Shown here piece by piece: positions 8,877 to 16,168 of a stretch of 50,360 bases of DNA (position 1 is the first letter of the stretch; each line of letters begins with the position of its first letter). The stretch covers positions 1-50,360 of the forward strand of contig DWZQ01000039.1 in NCBI GenBank assembly GCA_019117485.1. Direction: 5' to 3'. This DNA comes from Candidatus Agathobaculum intestinipullorum. GTDB lineage: Bacteria; Bacillota; Clostridia; Oscillospirales; Butyricicoccaceae. Made by a program: the position numbers and the translations under genes. The notes under the pieces are model-generated. The model was not told the DNA's origin. It did no database searches and saw only the letters and a list, made by a program, of their open reading frames with translations.

Positions 8877-10697
8877 TTAGATGATGGTTTGTCCGGCCGT
8901 CCAGCGGATGGTTAACGCCAGCAGGCCGAAGGGTTCGTCAATCCGGTCGTTGCCGATGCGCACGGCCAGCAGCGGCATGCGGTGTTGGCGGTAGCGTGTG
9001 CGGTAGCTGAGTGCGCCCGGCACGCAGCGGAAGGAAAACCGTGAAAAGTCCAGCGTTTTGAAGGAGAACAAATCCATATTGCGCGACAGTGCGAGCGTTT
9101 TGCCGTCCTCGCTCTCGTACTGCACGGTAGCACCCGAGCGTGAGTGCGGTACAAGCGTGGGGATTACGTCGCGCACGGTTTTCATCCGGCCCCAGTCGCC
9201 CAGCGGCAGCGTGGGCGTGCGCCAGTAGGCGTCGATGGGCGCGTCGTCATCGCAGTAGGCGCCATCTTCTTCTGGCAGGGAAAACCGGCACAGCCGCCCG
9301 TCTGCCGTGCCGAACCACAGCCGGTTTTCCAGCACGGCGAAGCACTGGGCGGGTACATTTGTCCAGTAAAACCACGCGGGGTCGCCGCTGGGTTCGGTCA
9401 GCGCGCCGTCGGCGATGTACACATGCCCGTTCACGGCCAGATAGTACTTGCCCTCGAACACAATAGCACAGGCGTTTTCCAACCCGGGTTCCGCCTCGAG
9501 CTTGGGGACAATCGCGTCGGATACCGAGCGGATGGTGCGCTGCTCGGCCACCGAGGTACCGAACACGCCCTGCACACCGCGTGCGGACAGGAACATCGGC
9601 AGGTCATTGAGGGATGCGAAGCTGCGCGGGCAGACGGCGCCCTCGCCCTGCGCGCCCTGACTGAGCGGATAGAGTGCCGTGCCGTCGTCGGCCAGCGTAA
9701 AGGTGCGTCGGTAGCTGGCTGATTCTTGTGCGCCGCCCTCCTTGACGATCAGCTGGCTCTCGTACTGCTTGAGGTAGCCGACAATCGCAGCCGCGTCCGT
9801 GCCCATGCGGGTGTATCCCGTATCCGGGAAGTAGGTCGGATCGTACAGGCCGCTCTGCCAGTCGCAGGCGGGCTCGTCCGGGTTGCCCGCCAGGAATACG
9901 CGCGTGTCGTTTTTGCCGCCATACAGGCCGGCAAAGCGGCAGCGGTTGATCTTATCCGCGTTGCCCGACACGGTTTTGGAAAAGGTGATGGCGACGTTTG
10001 CCAGCCCGTTGCCGTTGGCGGGTGGGCTGGCGAGTGTTACCAGTCCCGTGGCGCGATCGACCGAAGAGACGGTGACGGTCTGGTTATCGACCGCGGCAGT
10101 TACCGTGGCATTATCCAGCTCTTTGGAGTCCACTTGGAACTGTGTGGCCGAGCCGTTACCGATGAAGGTATTGATGCGCTTGGGGGTGAGTAGGTTGACT
10201 GCTTCATAGCTTGTGCCGCCGCCTGTGGGTGCGGCGGAAATGGTTGTGGTCGGCACATAGGCGATATCCTGCACGCGCACAGCCTCCCAGCCGGTGCCCT
10301 TCGCGCTGCGCTGCACGGCGCGGAAGGTTTTGCCATCCAGCAGGTAGAGCACGCCGCCCATGACGAACGACTGCGAAAAGGCTTCGTTCATATCGCTGCA
10401 CAACGCAGCCTGCGAGCCGTCGGATAGGCGGGTGTATAGCGTTTTGCCGGCGTGTACGGCGCAGCCGTTGCCGTCCGGCAGCGGGAACAGGCCATAGATG
10501 GGTGCGCCGTAGGTCTGCTGGGTCTGCCAGCCGGTGCGCTTGACCAGATAATCGTTCTGGTCGCAGATCATATTCTGCATATCAGGCGAGCGGGAGAGCG
10601 GCAGTTTGGTCTCGTGGGTGCGGAAGTCCACGCCGCCAAAGCTGCTGACTACGGTCTCCTGCACAACCTCGGGTTGCGGAAACTGGTAGGCGCGCAT
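8877..10697 (-). CDS. Phage tail nozzle / stabilisation-like protein
   Basis: 606 residues. The N-terminal segment (SFGGVDFRTHETKLPLSRSP, about 19-38) and repeated short beta-strand blades with GLF, YLL, YYLAV and RLWFG patterns suggest a beta-propeller like the P22 gp10 / T7 gp12 tail nozzle. This is a resemblance, not a proven match. In such phages the protein sits under the neck adaptor and closes the DNA channel. The start at 10697 is chosen because the ATG overlaps the TGA of the adaptor gene (TGATG) and has AGGAG just upstream; an earlier in-frame codon at 10742 lies inside the adaptor gene. The gene is translationally coupled to the adaptor. A central insert (about 160-235) looks like an immunoglobulin-type or carbohydrate-facing domain. 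Confidence 0.65.
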   Translation of the reverse strand: MRAYQFPQPEVVQETVVSSFGGVDFRTHETKLPLSRSPDMQNMICDQNDYLVKRTGWQTQQTYGAPIYGLFPLPDGNGCAVHAGKTLYTRLSDGSQAALCSDMNEAFSQSFVMGGVLYLLDGKTFRAVQRSAKGTGWEAVRVQDIAYVPTTTISAAPTGGGTSYEAVNLLTPKRINTFIGNGSATQFQVDSKELDNATVTAAVDNQTVTVSSVDRATGLVTLASPPANGNGLANVAITFSKTVSGNADKINRCRFAGLYGGKNDTRVFLAGNPDEPACDWQSGLYDPTYFPDTGYTRMGTDAAAIVGYLKQYESQLIVKEGGAQESASYRRTFTLADDGTALYPLSQGAQGEGAVCPRSFASLNDLPMFLSARGVQGVFGTSVAEQRTIRSVSDAIVPKLEAEPGLENACAIVFEGKYYLAVNGHVYIADGALTEPSGDPAWFYWTNVPAQCFAVLENRLWFGTADGRLCRFSLPEEDGAYCDDDAPIDAYWRTPTLPLGDWGRMKTVRDVIPTLVPHSRSGATVQYESEDGKTLALSRNMDLFSFKTLDFSRFSFRCVPGALSYRTRYRQHRMPLLAVRIGNDRIDEPFGLLALTIRWTAGQTII

Positions 10698-11065
10698 CAG
10701 ATCATCTCCTGTACGGCGGATAGCTGCGCCGGGCAGTGGCACAGCAGGCGTTCGGCATACTCCGACGCTGCCCAGTTGAATTTGGCCTTGTCATCGTCGG
10801 CCACGAGAAGCGCGGCCAGCCCATAGGGAAAACACTCGGCGACGAGGCTCTCGTCCGCTGGGATATCCTCGTCCAGCGAAGCCATGCGCGGCGGCACAGC
10901 CAGCGCGTCCTCGCCCTGTGAGACGCGCACGGCGTTGATTTCACGCAGGCTGTTTGCCAGCAGTTGCCCCAGCGCGGGGAGTGCAAACTGCTCGTAGTAC
11001 ACTCCAGTGTCCAGCGTTTCGCCCAAGAGGTTGAGCGCTGCTTCGTAACATGCGGTTCCGGTCAT
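10697..11065 (-). CDS. Phage neck adaptor-like protein
   Basis: 122 residues, mainly helical, between the major capsid and the nozzle gene. Size and position match the P22 gp4 / T7 gp11 head-tail adaptor family, which binds beneath the portal ring. I see no diagnostic motif. Features include a N-terminal helix TACYEAALNLLGETLD, a proline-containing loop LAVPPRMASLDEDIP and a second helix FPYGLAALLVADDDKAKFNWAASEYAERL. The ribosome binding site GGAGGAAAGGAG lies upstream of the ATG. The TGA overlaps the next start codon by one base. It could alternatively be a head-completion protein of the HK97 gp6 type; the two have similar size. Confidence 0.6.
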   Translation of the reverse strand: MTGTACYEAALNLLGETLDTGVYYEQFALPALGQLLANSLREINAVRVSQGEDALAVPPRMASLDEDIPADESLVAECFPYGLAALLVADDDKAKFNWAASEYAERLLCHCPAQLSAVQEMI

Positions 11066-11152
11066 AGGTTTCTCCTTTCCTCCGGCAGGGGGTGCCGGAA
11101 AGCGGCGGCTGTGGCCGCTGCGCGGGGCAGCGGCCGGTCAGCCGGGCGAATA

Positions 11153-12184
11153 TCAGCCCGCGGCAACGGGGGACGGGTACTTGCCTTCCTCGGTCGCGTA
11201 GGCGCGGATCTGGCAGCCTTCCTCGGCGGTCAGCGGGGTGTCGGGCACATAATCCTTGGCGGAGTCCGAATAGCGCGGGTCGGAACCGTCCAGCGTGTAG
11301 CGGATGGCGCCGGTCGCCGTGATTTTGCCGGCGGAGATGCTCGGCGCGGCCGAAATCGAGCCGGTTTCGACCAGTGCGTACACGCCGCCGCACTTTGCGC
11401 CCAGCACATAGGCGTCGTAGTAGTGACGGCCTTCGATCAGCGCGCCGGATACGCCCACCGGGTCCTCATGCACCTTTGCGTCCGCGATCTTGTACGGCAT
11501 GAGCACCGCATCCTTGTGCGTGACGAGGAAATAAACGTTATCCGGCAGGTAGGACTTCGGCACACGAACGACGTTCATGCCGAACACCTCGCCGCACACG
11601 CCCTTGGCGATCGACTGGCGGGCGAGCACGTCCACGCCCGCGAACTCGTCCGAGGTGCAGACCAGCTTGTACATTTCGCTCGTCAGGTACAGGTAGCGGT
11701 TGTCGTCCGGCACCAGCGCGTCGTCCAGCGCCTGCGACGCGTCCGCAATTTTGGAGATGATGTTGGACTTGGTCGGCTTGTCGCTTTCGGCCAGCGTGCC
11801 CGCCATGGTGACAAAACGCAGGAACGCATACTTGTCCGCCGCCGGGGTGGACTTTTCATTCAGCTGTAAACGCAGCATGTCGGCTGCGTTCTTGACGAGG
11901 TTCTGGTCGAGGTTGTTGCCTTTGTCGATCGTCAGCGTGAACGCCTTGTCCTGCGTCATGGTCAGTTCCTGCACCACGTCCTGCATTTCGGTCACGTCGC
12001 CGTAGCGCTTGAGACCGCCGTCGCGGTCGTAATCGACCTCCTCGACCGTGATCGGGGTGTATACCTTGAGCGTTTTGACGCCGGTCAGGTCAAAGGTCTC
12101 GGCGGTTTTGCCCTTGATGAAGGATGCGCGGGTGAATACCTCCGCGATCTGGTCGGAGTATTTGGTAGCAAGGTTGATAGCCAT
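11153..12184 (-). CDS. Phage major capsid protein with C-terminal Ig-like domain
   Basis: 343 residues. Residues 1-265 look like an HK97-fold coat protein of the kind found in short-tailed gut phages: N-terminal MAINLATKYSDQIAEVFTRAS, an extended arm (KTLKVYTPITVEEVDYDRDG), a P-domain-like helix LVKNAADMLRLQLNE, and a long A-domain ending with GRHYYDAYVLGAK. Residues about 272-343 form a separate beta domain with IRYTLDGSDPRYS and QIRAYATEEGKYPS, matching the chitobiase/beta-hexosaminidase C-terminal (CHB_HEX_C) Ig-like pattern. Such domains decorate the outside of capsids and may bind glycans. AGGAGGTATTATACTT precedes the ATG. It sits between scaffold and adaptor, the usual order. Confidence 0.8.
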   Translation of the reverse strand: MAINLATKYSDQIAEVFTRASFIKGKTAETFDLTGVKTLKVYTPITVEEVDYDRDGGLKRYGDVTEMQDVVQELTMTQDKAFTLTIDKGNNLDQNLVKNAADMLRLQLNEKSTPAADKYAFLRFVTMAGTLAESDKPTKSNIISKIADASQALDDALVPDDNRYLYLTSEMYKLVCTSDEFAGVDVLARQSIAKGVCGEVFGMNVVRVPKSYLPDNVYFLVTHKDAVLMPYKIADAKVHEDPVGVSGALIEGRHYYDAYVLGAKCGGVYALVETGSISAAPSISAGKITATGAIRYTLDGSDPRYSDSAKDYVPDTPLTAEEGCQIRAYATEEGKYPSPVAAG

Positions 12185-12215
12185 AAGTATAATACCTCCT
12201 GTTTATACAGATTGT

Positions 12216-12758
12216 TTACTTGCCGAGCAGTGCCAGCGTCACCGGATCAACGCCCGCCGGTTCGCCGTCGCTCTGCGCCGGGCCGACCGCCGCACGGCGG
12301 TTTTTCTGGTTCATCTCGAGTGCGGCCAGTTCGTCCTTGAGCTCAAGGATCTCCCACTTGCGGTAGGCCGAGACGAGCGAGCCTTCCTGCTGCGCCCATT
12401 CCCACACCTGCGGCGGGATCTCCTCCGGCTTGACATCCGGGTATTCCTCGACAAAAGCGGCGTAGATCTGGCCGTTGGGCATCCCGTTTGCCGCGCGGTT
12501 ACGGCGGATGTAGGCGTTCTGTTTGGACAGGCCGAGGCTTGCCGCCTCGATCAGCTGCTCAAGCGTCAGCTGCACCATCTTGCCGTCAACCGGCACGGGA
12601 AAGGTCTGCTGACCGCCCTGTGCAGCTTGCGCGGTCGGGTCGCCCGTATTCTGTGCAGGCGCACCCTTCGCAAACGGGTCGGCGGCGGCCGGGGCAGCCG
12701 GAGCGGTCTGTACCGGGGCGGCGGTCGGGTTACTGGTTGTTTTGCGTCTGGTTTCCAT
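12216..12758 (-). CDS. Phage scaffold-like protein
   Basis: 180 residues. The N-terminal 50 residues are proline/alanine/threonine-rich and disordered. A hydrophobic segment follows (DGKMVQLTLEQLIEAASLGL, about 64-83), then a charged helical region (VWEWAQQEGSLVSAYRKWEILELKDELAALEM), ending in a short C-terminal tail. This composition and a position directly before the capsid gene are typical of scaffolds, which are expelled or degraded during head maturation. The ATG at 12758 has AAAAGGAGG 8 bases upstream and lies inside the 3' end of the portal gene (29-base overlap), so it is probably translationally coupled. An in-frame upstream extension to 12860 is read through portal sequence and rejected. 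Confidence 0.65.
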   Translation of the reverse strand: METRRKTTSNPTAAPVQTAPAAPAAADPFAKGAPAQNTGDPTAQAAQGGQQTFPVPVDGKMVQLTLEQLIEAASLGLSKQNAYIRRNRAANGMPNGQIYAAFVEEYPDVKPEEIPPQVWEWAQQEGSLVSAYRKWEILELKDELAALEMNQKNRRAAVGPAQSDGEPAGVDPVTLALLGK

Positions 12759-14292
12759 TAGCGTTTTCCTCCTTTTGCTGCTGGCGCTGCATGCGGAGTG
12801 CGTGCAGCAGGTCGCTCTTGCCGCGCACCTGATAATCAGGCACGTTTTCCAAGTACACAAGCGGGTCGGTGATGACGCCGCTCTCGAGCAGATGGTCGTT
12901 GGTCATGGTCTGCATGGTCTCCGACCAGTAGCTGGCCGCGCCCACATCCACTTGCAGCCGCAGGTCTTGTCCGGCGAGGGTCGAAAAGTCAAAGCTCTGC
13001 CGGTAGGGCGTTTCGCCCTCCTCGTCCGCCACCACCAGCGTGCGCACGCCGTAGTGCGCGCCCATCAGGTCGAGGAAGATGCGCGCCCAGTCCTCGGTGA
13101 AGCGGTAGAACTCCATTTTGGTCAGCTCGAGCGGGGCAGCGGTCGCGTTCTGCACCGCCACGATAGCCGAGGTGTTGTCCGGTTTTACCGTACCGAGCGC
13201 GGCTTCGCTCGCGCCCATCAGCTCGGCGGTGTCGTTCATCATCTGTTTGAGCAGGCCGAGCACCTGCGAGGAGATATCGGGCGCTTTGAACGCGGTGGCG
13301 ATTGCCTCGTTCGGATTGCCGCGCATGCCGACCGCCTTGCCCACGTCGTTCGACCAACCGGCAGGGAAGCGGGTCATGTCGTAGATGATCTTGGGGAAGG
13401 CCACCTGTTTGATGCACTGCACATACATCGAGTACAGCTTGTTGATCGCGATCTGGTTGGGGATGGCCTCGGTCAGCGGGCTTTCGCCGTGGCACGAGCC
13501 GCGCACGCGGTTCCAGCACAGGTGCGTGACCGGATAATAGCGGTAGGGCAGCTCCTTTTCGCGCATGACGGTCGCGGTGCGGGTGGTTTTGGTGAAAGCG
13601 ATGCCGTTTTCCGTCCGGCGCATGTGCAGCAGCACGGTGACGCGGTCGTTTTCGCCGTTTAGGCGGTAGCGCAGATAGTCCTCGTTGTCGTCCGGCACAA
13701 TGGCCTCGGCTTCTGCCGCGGACAGGCCGTTTTCACGGGCTTCCTTGCGTACTTCGTCCACATCGCGGCGCATGGACAGGATGAGGTACGGCTGGCGCTG
13801 CACCTCGTCACAGGCCGGGTTGCCAAAGCAGATATTCGTCGAGTCGATCAGCTCGGCCACGATATCGCCTTTGACCGCCTGTCCGGTTTCGAGGGATGGG
13901 TCAAAGTGCATATAGAAGCAGGCATCGCCGTCGACACAGGCGTTTTTGAGCAGCGGGCGGCCAAGCGCCTTCACACCCGAGCGCTCAATCGCAGACGCGA
14001 ACGCGCGCTCGAGGATGCGGGCGGTTTTGCGGCCGTCGCCATCCATGTCGAACGGCTGGGCGCGCACCGCCACGTCGTCCGACACCAGCATGGACACGAA
14101 CAGGTTGACACAGCGGCGCAGCACGTTGAAAATCAGCGGGTCAAGCGATTGTACGCGCAGCCCTTCCCACTGACGGCCGAGGTAAAACGCTTCGTTGCGG
14201 CGCACACGGTCATACAGGCCGATCGAGCGCTTGTAGTCGCGGTCGCGCTCGAACTTGCGCCAGATGGCGGCAGGGGACGGATCAAATTTCAT
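12730..14292 (-). CDS. Phage portal protein
   Basis: 520 residues. It forms the dodecameric ring through which DNA enters and leaves the head. The N-terminal part (MKFDPSPAAIWRKFERDRDYKRS, with NEAFYLGRQW about 33-42) and the core segments resemble P22-type portals. Those segments are NQIAINKLYSMYVQCIKQVAF, which includes the channel-adjacent helix, and QNATAAPLELTKMEFYRFTED, which resembles the tunnel-loop helix region. The C-terminus is glutamine/asparagine-rich (QRQQQKEENANGNQTQNNQ). It overlaps the start of the upstream small membrane-protein gene by 11 bases, and GGAGGACATG precedes its ATG. The frame is intact over 1.5 kb, which argues against random decay of the cassette. Confidence 0.85.
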   Translation of the reverse strand: MKFDPSPAAIWRKFERDRDYKRSIGLYDRVRRNEAFYLGRQWEGLRVQSLDPLIFNVLRRCVNLFVSMLVSDDVAVRAQPFDMDGDGRKTARILERAFASAIERSGVKALGRPLLKNACVDGDACFYMHFDPSLETGQAVKGDIVAELIDSTNICFGNPACDEVQRQPYLILSMRRDVDEVRKEARENGLSAAEAEAIVPDDNEDYLRYRLNGENDRVTVLLHMRRTENGIAFTKTTRTATVMREKELPYRYYPVTHLCWNRVRGSCHGESPLTEAIPNQIAINKLYSMYVQCIKQVAFPKIIYDMTRFPAGWSNDVGKAVGMRGNPNEAIATAFKAPDISSQVLGLLKQMMNDTAELMGASEAALGTVKPDNTSAIVAVQNATAAPLELTKMEFYRFTEDWARIFLDLMGAHYGVRTLVVADEEGETPYRQSFDFSTLAGQDLRLQVDVGAASYWSETMQTMTNDHLLESGVITDPLVYLENVPDYQVRGKSDLLHALRMQRQQQKEENANGNQTQNNQ

Positions 14293-14473
14293 CGGTCATG
14301 TCCTCCCGTCCATAGGCCATCAGCGCGGCGAGATCGCGGCTGAGCGCGTCGTCCGCCGGGGTGGGCGCGTCGCCGGCTTTGGGGGCGCGCTGCGGCAGCC
14401 GCAGGCCGCCGGACACGACCGCGCCGGTCAGCACCAGCAGTGCCGCGCCGATGCAGTAAAGTAAAATGGTCAT
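14282..14473 (-). CDS. Small single-pass membrane protein in the phage cassette
   Basis: 63 residues. Residues 3-24 (ILLYCIGAALLVLTGAVVSGG) form one transmembrane helix. The rest is a soluble acidic tail with a predicted helix (DDALSRDLAALMAYGRED). AAGGAGG lies 6 bases before the ATG, so it is likely translated. Its 3' end overlaps the portal start by 11 bases and it lies 10 bases after terL. Small membrane proteins at this position are uncommon. A holin, a spanin-like protein or a membrane anchor for assembly are all possible. It is the only candidate in the cassette for a lysis or export role, and there is no endolysin beside it. Confidence 0.6.
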   Translation of the reverse strand: MTILLYCIGAALLVLTGAVVSGGLRLPQRAPKAGDAPTPADDALSRDLAALMAYGREDMTDEI

Positions 14474-14482
14474 AGTACCTCC

Positions 14483-15757
14483 TTAGTAGGAAAGAAATTC
14501 CCCGACTTCGCAGTCGTAAGCCGTAGGGGAAACAGGTGCGGGCGGCTCGTACACGGTTGCGGCGTAGCCGCGCAGCGCGTCGGGCGCGTGGGTCAGCTCG
14601 TGCGGCGTGTTCGCCACGTCGGACGGGTTGCGCGTGTCGTGCTGCAAGGCGGGCAACGTGCGGATGAGGTTGCGGCAGGTGTTGAAGATGGTGAGTTTTG
14701 GCCGCACCCCGCCCGTCTCATCCTTGCGCGGGGCAAGCAGCTCGTGCAGCGCCAGCCACCCGGCAACGCGCTCGTTGCTGCTCTTGTCGAAATCCAATCC
14801 GCAGTCTGCGAACAGTTCGACCGCGCTTTTGCCGGTCTCCTGCCGCCGGTTCCACAGATCGGGCGGAGCAAGACGGCAGTCGATGCGTTCGCCCGGCGGT
14901 TCCCACGACAGGATGGCTGCGGCCGCCTGAGAGATAATCAAACCGGACTGATATAACTCTCTGTATACGGTGCTGTATCCGTCCGGGCTTTGCGCTACCC
15001 AGAGCGCCGCCAGCATATCCAGCCCGTAGTCGATCGTCAGGTAGCGCCGCCAGTCTTTGGGGATGGCGTGCGGACTCACGACATGCAGGTCGGGGCTGAA
15101 CTCGCTGAAGTAGCGCCCCTCGTCCAGCTCCCATACGCCGTCGAGCAGGGCGCGCCGGTCGCGTGCCGAGAGCAGACGCAGCCGCTTTTCGTAGCCCGCA
15201 TCCGCGCGGTGCAGGAAGGGGTTATCCGTAAGCCGCGCAGGCAGGAACAACCGTGAGCCGCCGTCAAAGTCGGTCTGAGTGTCGGGCGGCATGGGGTCGA
15301 TGTACCTCGCTTTGACCCACTGGTGGCCGACCCCGCCCGGGTTGGTCGTGCTCTTGACCTGTTTGGGAAAGTGGTTGGCGCCGCGCACACGCGAAATCAG
15401 GTAGGTGAACTGGCTTTCGGTGAAGTGGGTCAGCTCGTCGAAGCGCAGCACGTCATACTCGGCGGACTGGTACTTGGTCACGTCGCTTTCCGCGTCGCAG
15501 TAGCCGAATTCGAGCGTCGAGCCGTTGGCAAATTGCCATAGGTGCTCGCTGACCTTGTAGCTGGCGACCGTTTGCGGGAACAGCCGCAGCGACGCAGGCA
15601 CAAGCGAGCGCTCGAGCTCGGGCATGGTGCGGCGCAGCATCAGCTGCCGGGAACCGGGGTAGCAGACCGCGAACCGCAGCGCGTCGAGCAGCTGGCCGTG
15701 GCTTTTGCCGCCGCCTGCCGCGCCGCCGAACAGCGTTTCGAACGCCTCCGACTGCAC
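14483..15757 (-). CDS. terL: Phage terminase large subunit; start codon in doubt
   Basis: 424 residues if started at the GTG (15757). It packages DNA into the procapsid with an N-terminal ATPase and a C-terminal nuclease. From that start, Walker A is GGAAGGGKS (11-19), Walker B is in YDVLRFDELTH (about 100-110) and the coupling motif is in KSTTNPGG. Nuclease acidic residues appear in LTIDYGLDM, in the middle segment, and in HAPDALRGYA near the end, so the enzyme looks complete. The adenine-binding Q motif (TPRQ), however, lies upstream of the GTG in the same frame. Eight codons upstream is ATA (15781), overlapping the TAA of the small-subunit gene, and there is no ATG, GTG or TTG to include it. 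See finding. Confidence 0.88.
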   Translation of the reverse strand: MQSEAFETLFGGAAGGGKSHGQLLDALRFAVCYPGSRQLMLRRTMPELERSLVPASLRLFPQTVASYKVSEHLWQFANGSTLEFGYCDAESDVTKYQSAEYDVLRFDELTHFTESQFTYLISRVRGANHFPKQVKSTTNPGGVGHQWVKARYIDPMPPDTQTDFDGGSRLFLPARLTDNPFLHRADAGYEKRLRLLSARDRRALLDGVWELDEGRYFSEFSPDLHVVSPHAIPKDWRRYLTIDYGLDMLAALWVAQSPDGYSTVYRELYQSGLIISQAAAAILSWEPPGERIDCRLAPPDLWNRRQETGKSAVELFADCGLDFDKSSNERVAGWLALHELLAPRKDETGGVRPKLTIFNTCRNLIRTLPALQHDTRNPSDVANTPHELTHAPDALRGYAATVYEPPAPVSPTAYDCEVGEFLSY

Positions 15758-15777
15758 GAACGCCGCCTGCCGGGGCG

Positions 15778-15990
15778 TTATGTCGTATCCGACCGTGCGT
15801 CGACGATCCGGAACACGATCTCCACCGGCTCGGGCTTCTGTTCCCCGCCGCCCAGCATCGCGCCCTTGCCGACCGTCCGGTCGAGGATCTCTTTGATCGC
15901 GCTCAGGCGGCTGTTGGCTGGGGCGTCCGCATCCCCGGCGATCTCGTACAGCAGGTCGACGAGCGCGGCGGGGTCTTCTGAACTTCGCAA
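15778..15990 (-). CDS. Probable terminase small subunit-like protein
   Basis: 70 residues from the TTG at 15990, which has AAAGGAG 11 bases upstream. The sequence is helical and acidic (SSEDPAALVDLLYEIAGDAD then SRLSAIKEILDRTVGKG) with a beta C-terminal tail EPVEIVFRIVDARSD. It lies immediately upstream of terL and overlaps its probable original start, the usual place for a small terminase that recognises the packaging site. The region 'LSAIKEILDRTVGK' recurs in small phage proteins before terL. It is shorter than most TerS and no helix-turn-helix is evident, so DNA binding is inferred. Longer in-frame extension to 16110 has no binding site and passes through the promoter region. Confidence 0.55.
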   Translation of the reverse strand: MRSSEDPAALVDLLYEIAGDADAPANSRLSAIKEILDRTVGKGAMLGGGEQKPEPVEIVFRIVDARSDTT

Positions 15991-16041
15991 GATGGCATCA
16001 TCTCCTTTGGGGGTGGATTTGCTTGTCTTCCCATGAGCCAA

Positions 16042-16070
16042 AGAATAGCCGAGGAAAGGACAAAAAACAA
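16042..16070 (-). promoter_or_regulatory. Candidate promoter of the phage cassette
   Basis: Read on the minus strand: TTGTTT (16070-16065), 17-base spacer, TATTCT (16047-16042), about 50 bases before the TTG of the first phage gene. It is the only reasonable promoter in the divergent gap with the HAD gene, and would drive all nine phage genes as one transcript. Confidence 0.45.
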
Positions 16071-16096
16071 GAACAAATGTTTGACCCTTTGTGGGC

Positions 16097-16125
16097 TTGC
16101 AATTTATCACCCGATGCGGTATCTT
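16097..16125 (+). promoter_or_regulatory. Promoter of the HAD phosphatase gene
   Basis: TTGCAA (16097-16102), 17-base spacer, TATCTT (16120-16125), in the divergent gap with the phage cassette. A second weaker -35, TTGACC at 16081, lies just upstream. Confidence 0.5.
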
Positions 16126-16168
16126 AGGAGGGGATGAAAATTGATATGGAGATAGGGAGATAAGGTTT

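Noticed and set aside
12758-12860. N-terminal extension of the scaffold gene
   Set aside because: It is read in the portal gene's other frame; a strong binding site fixes the start at 12758.
7860-15990. Ordinary complete prophage
   Set aside because: No integrase, repressor, replication, lysis or receptor-binding gene and no flanking direct repeat could be seen.
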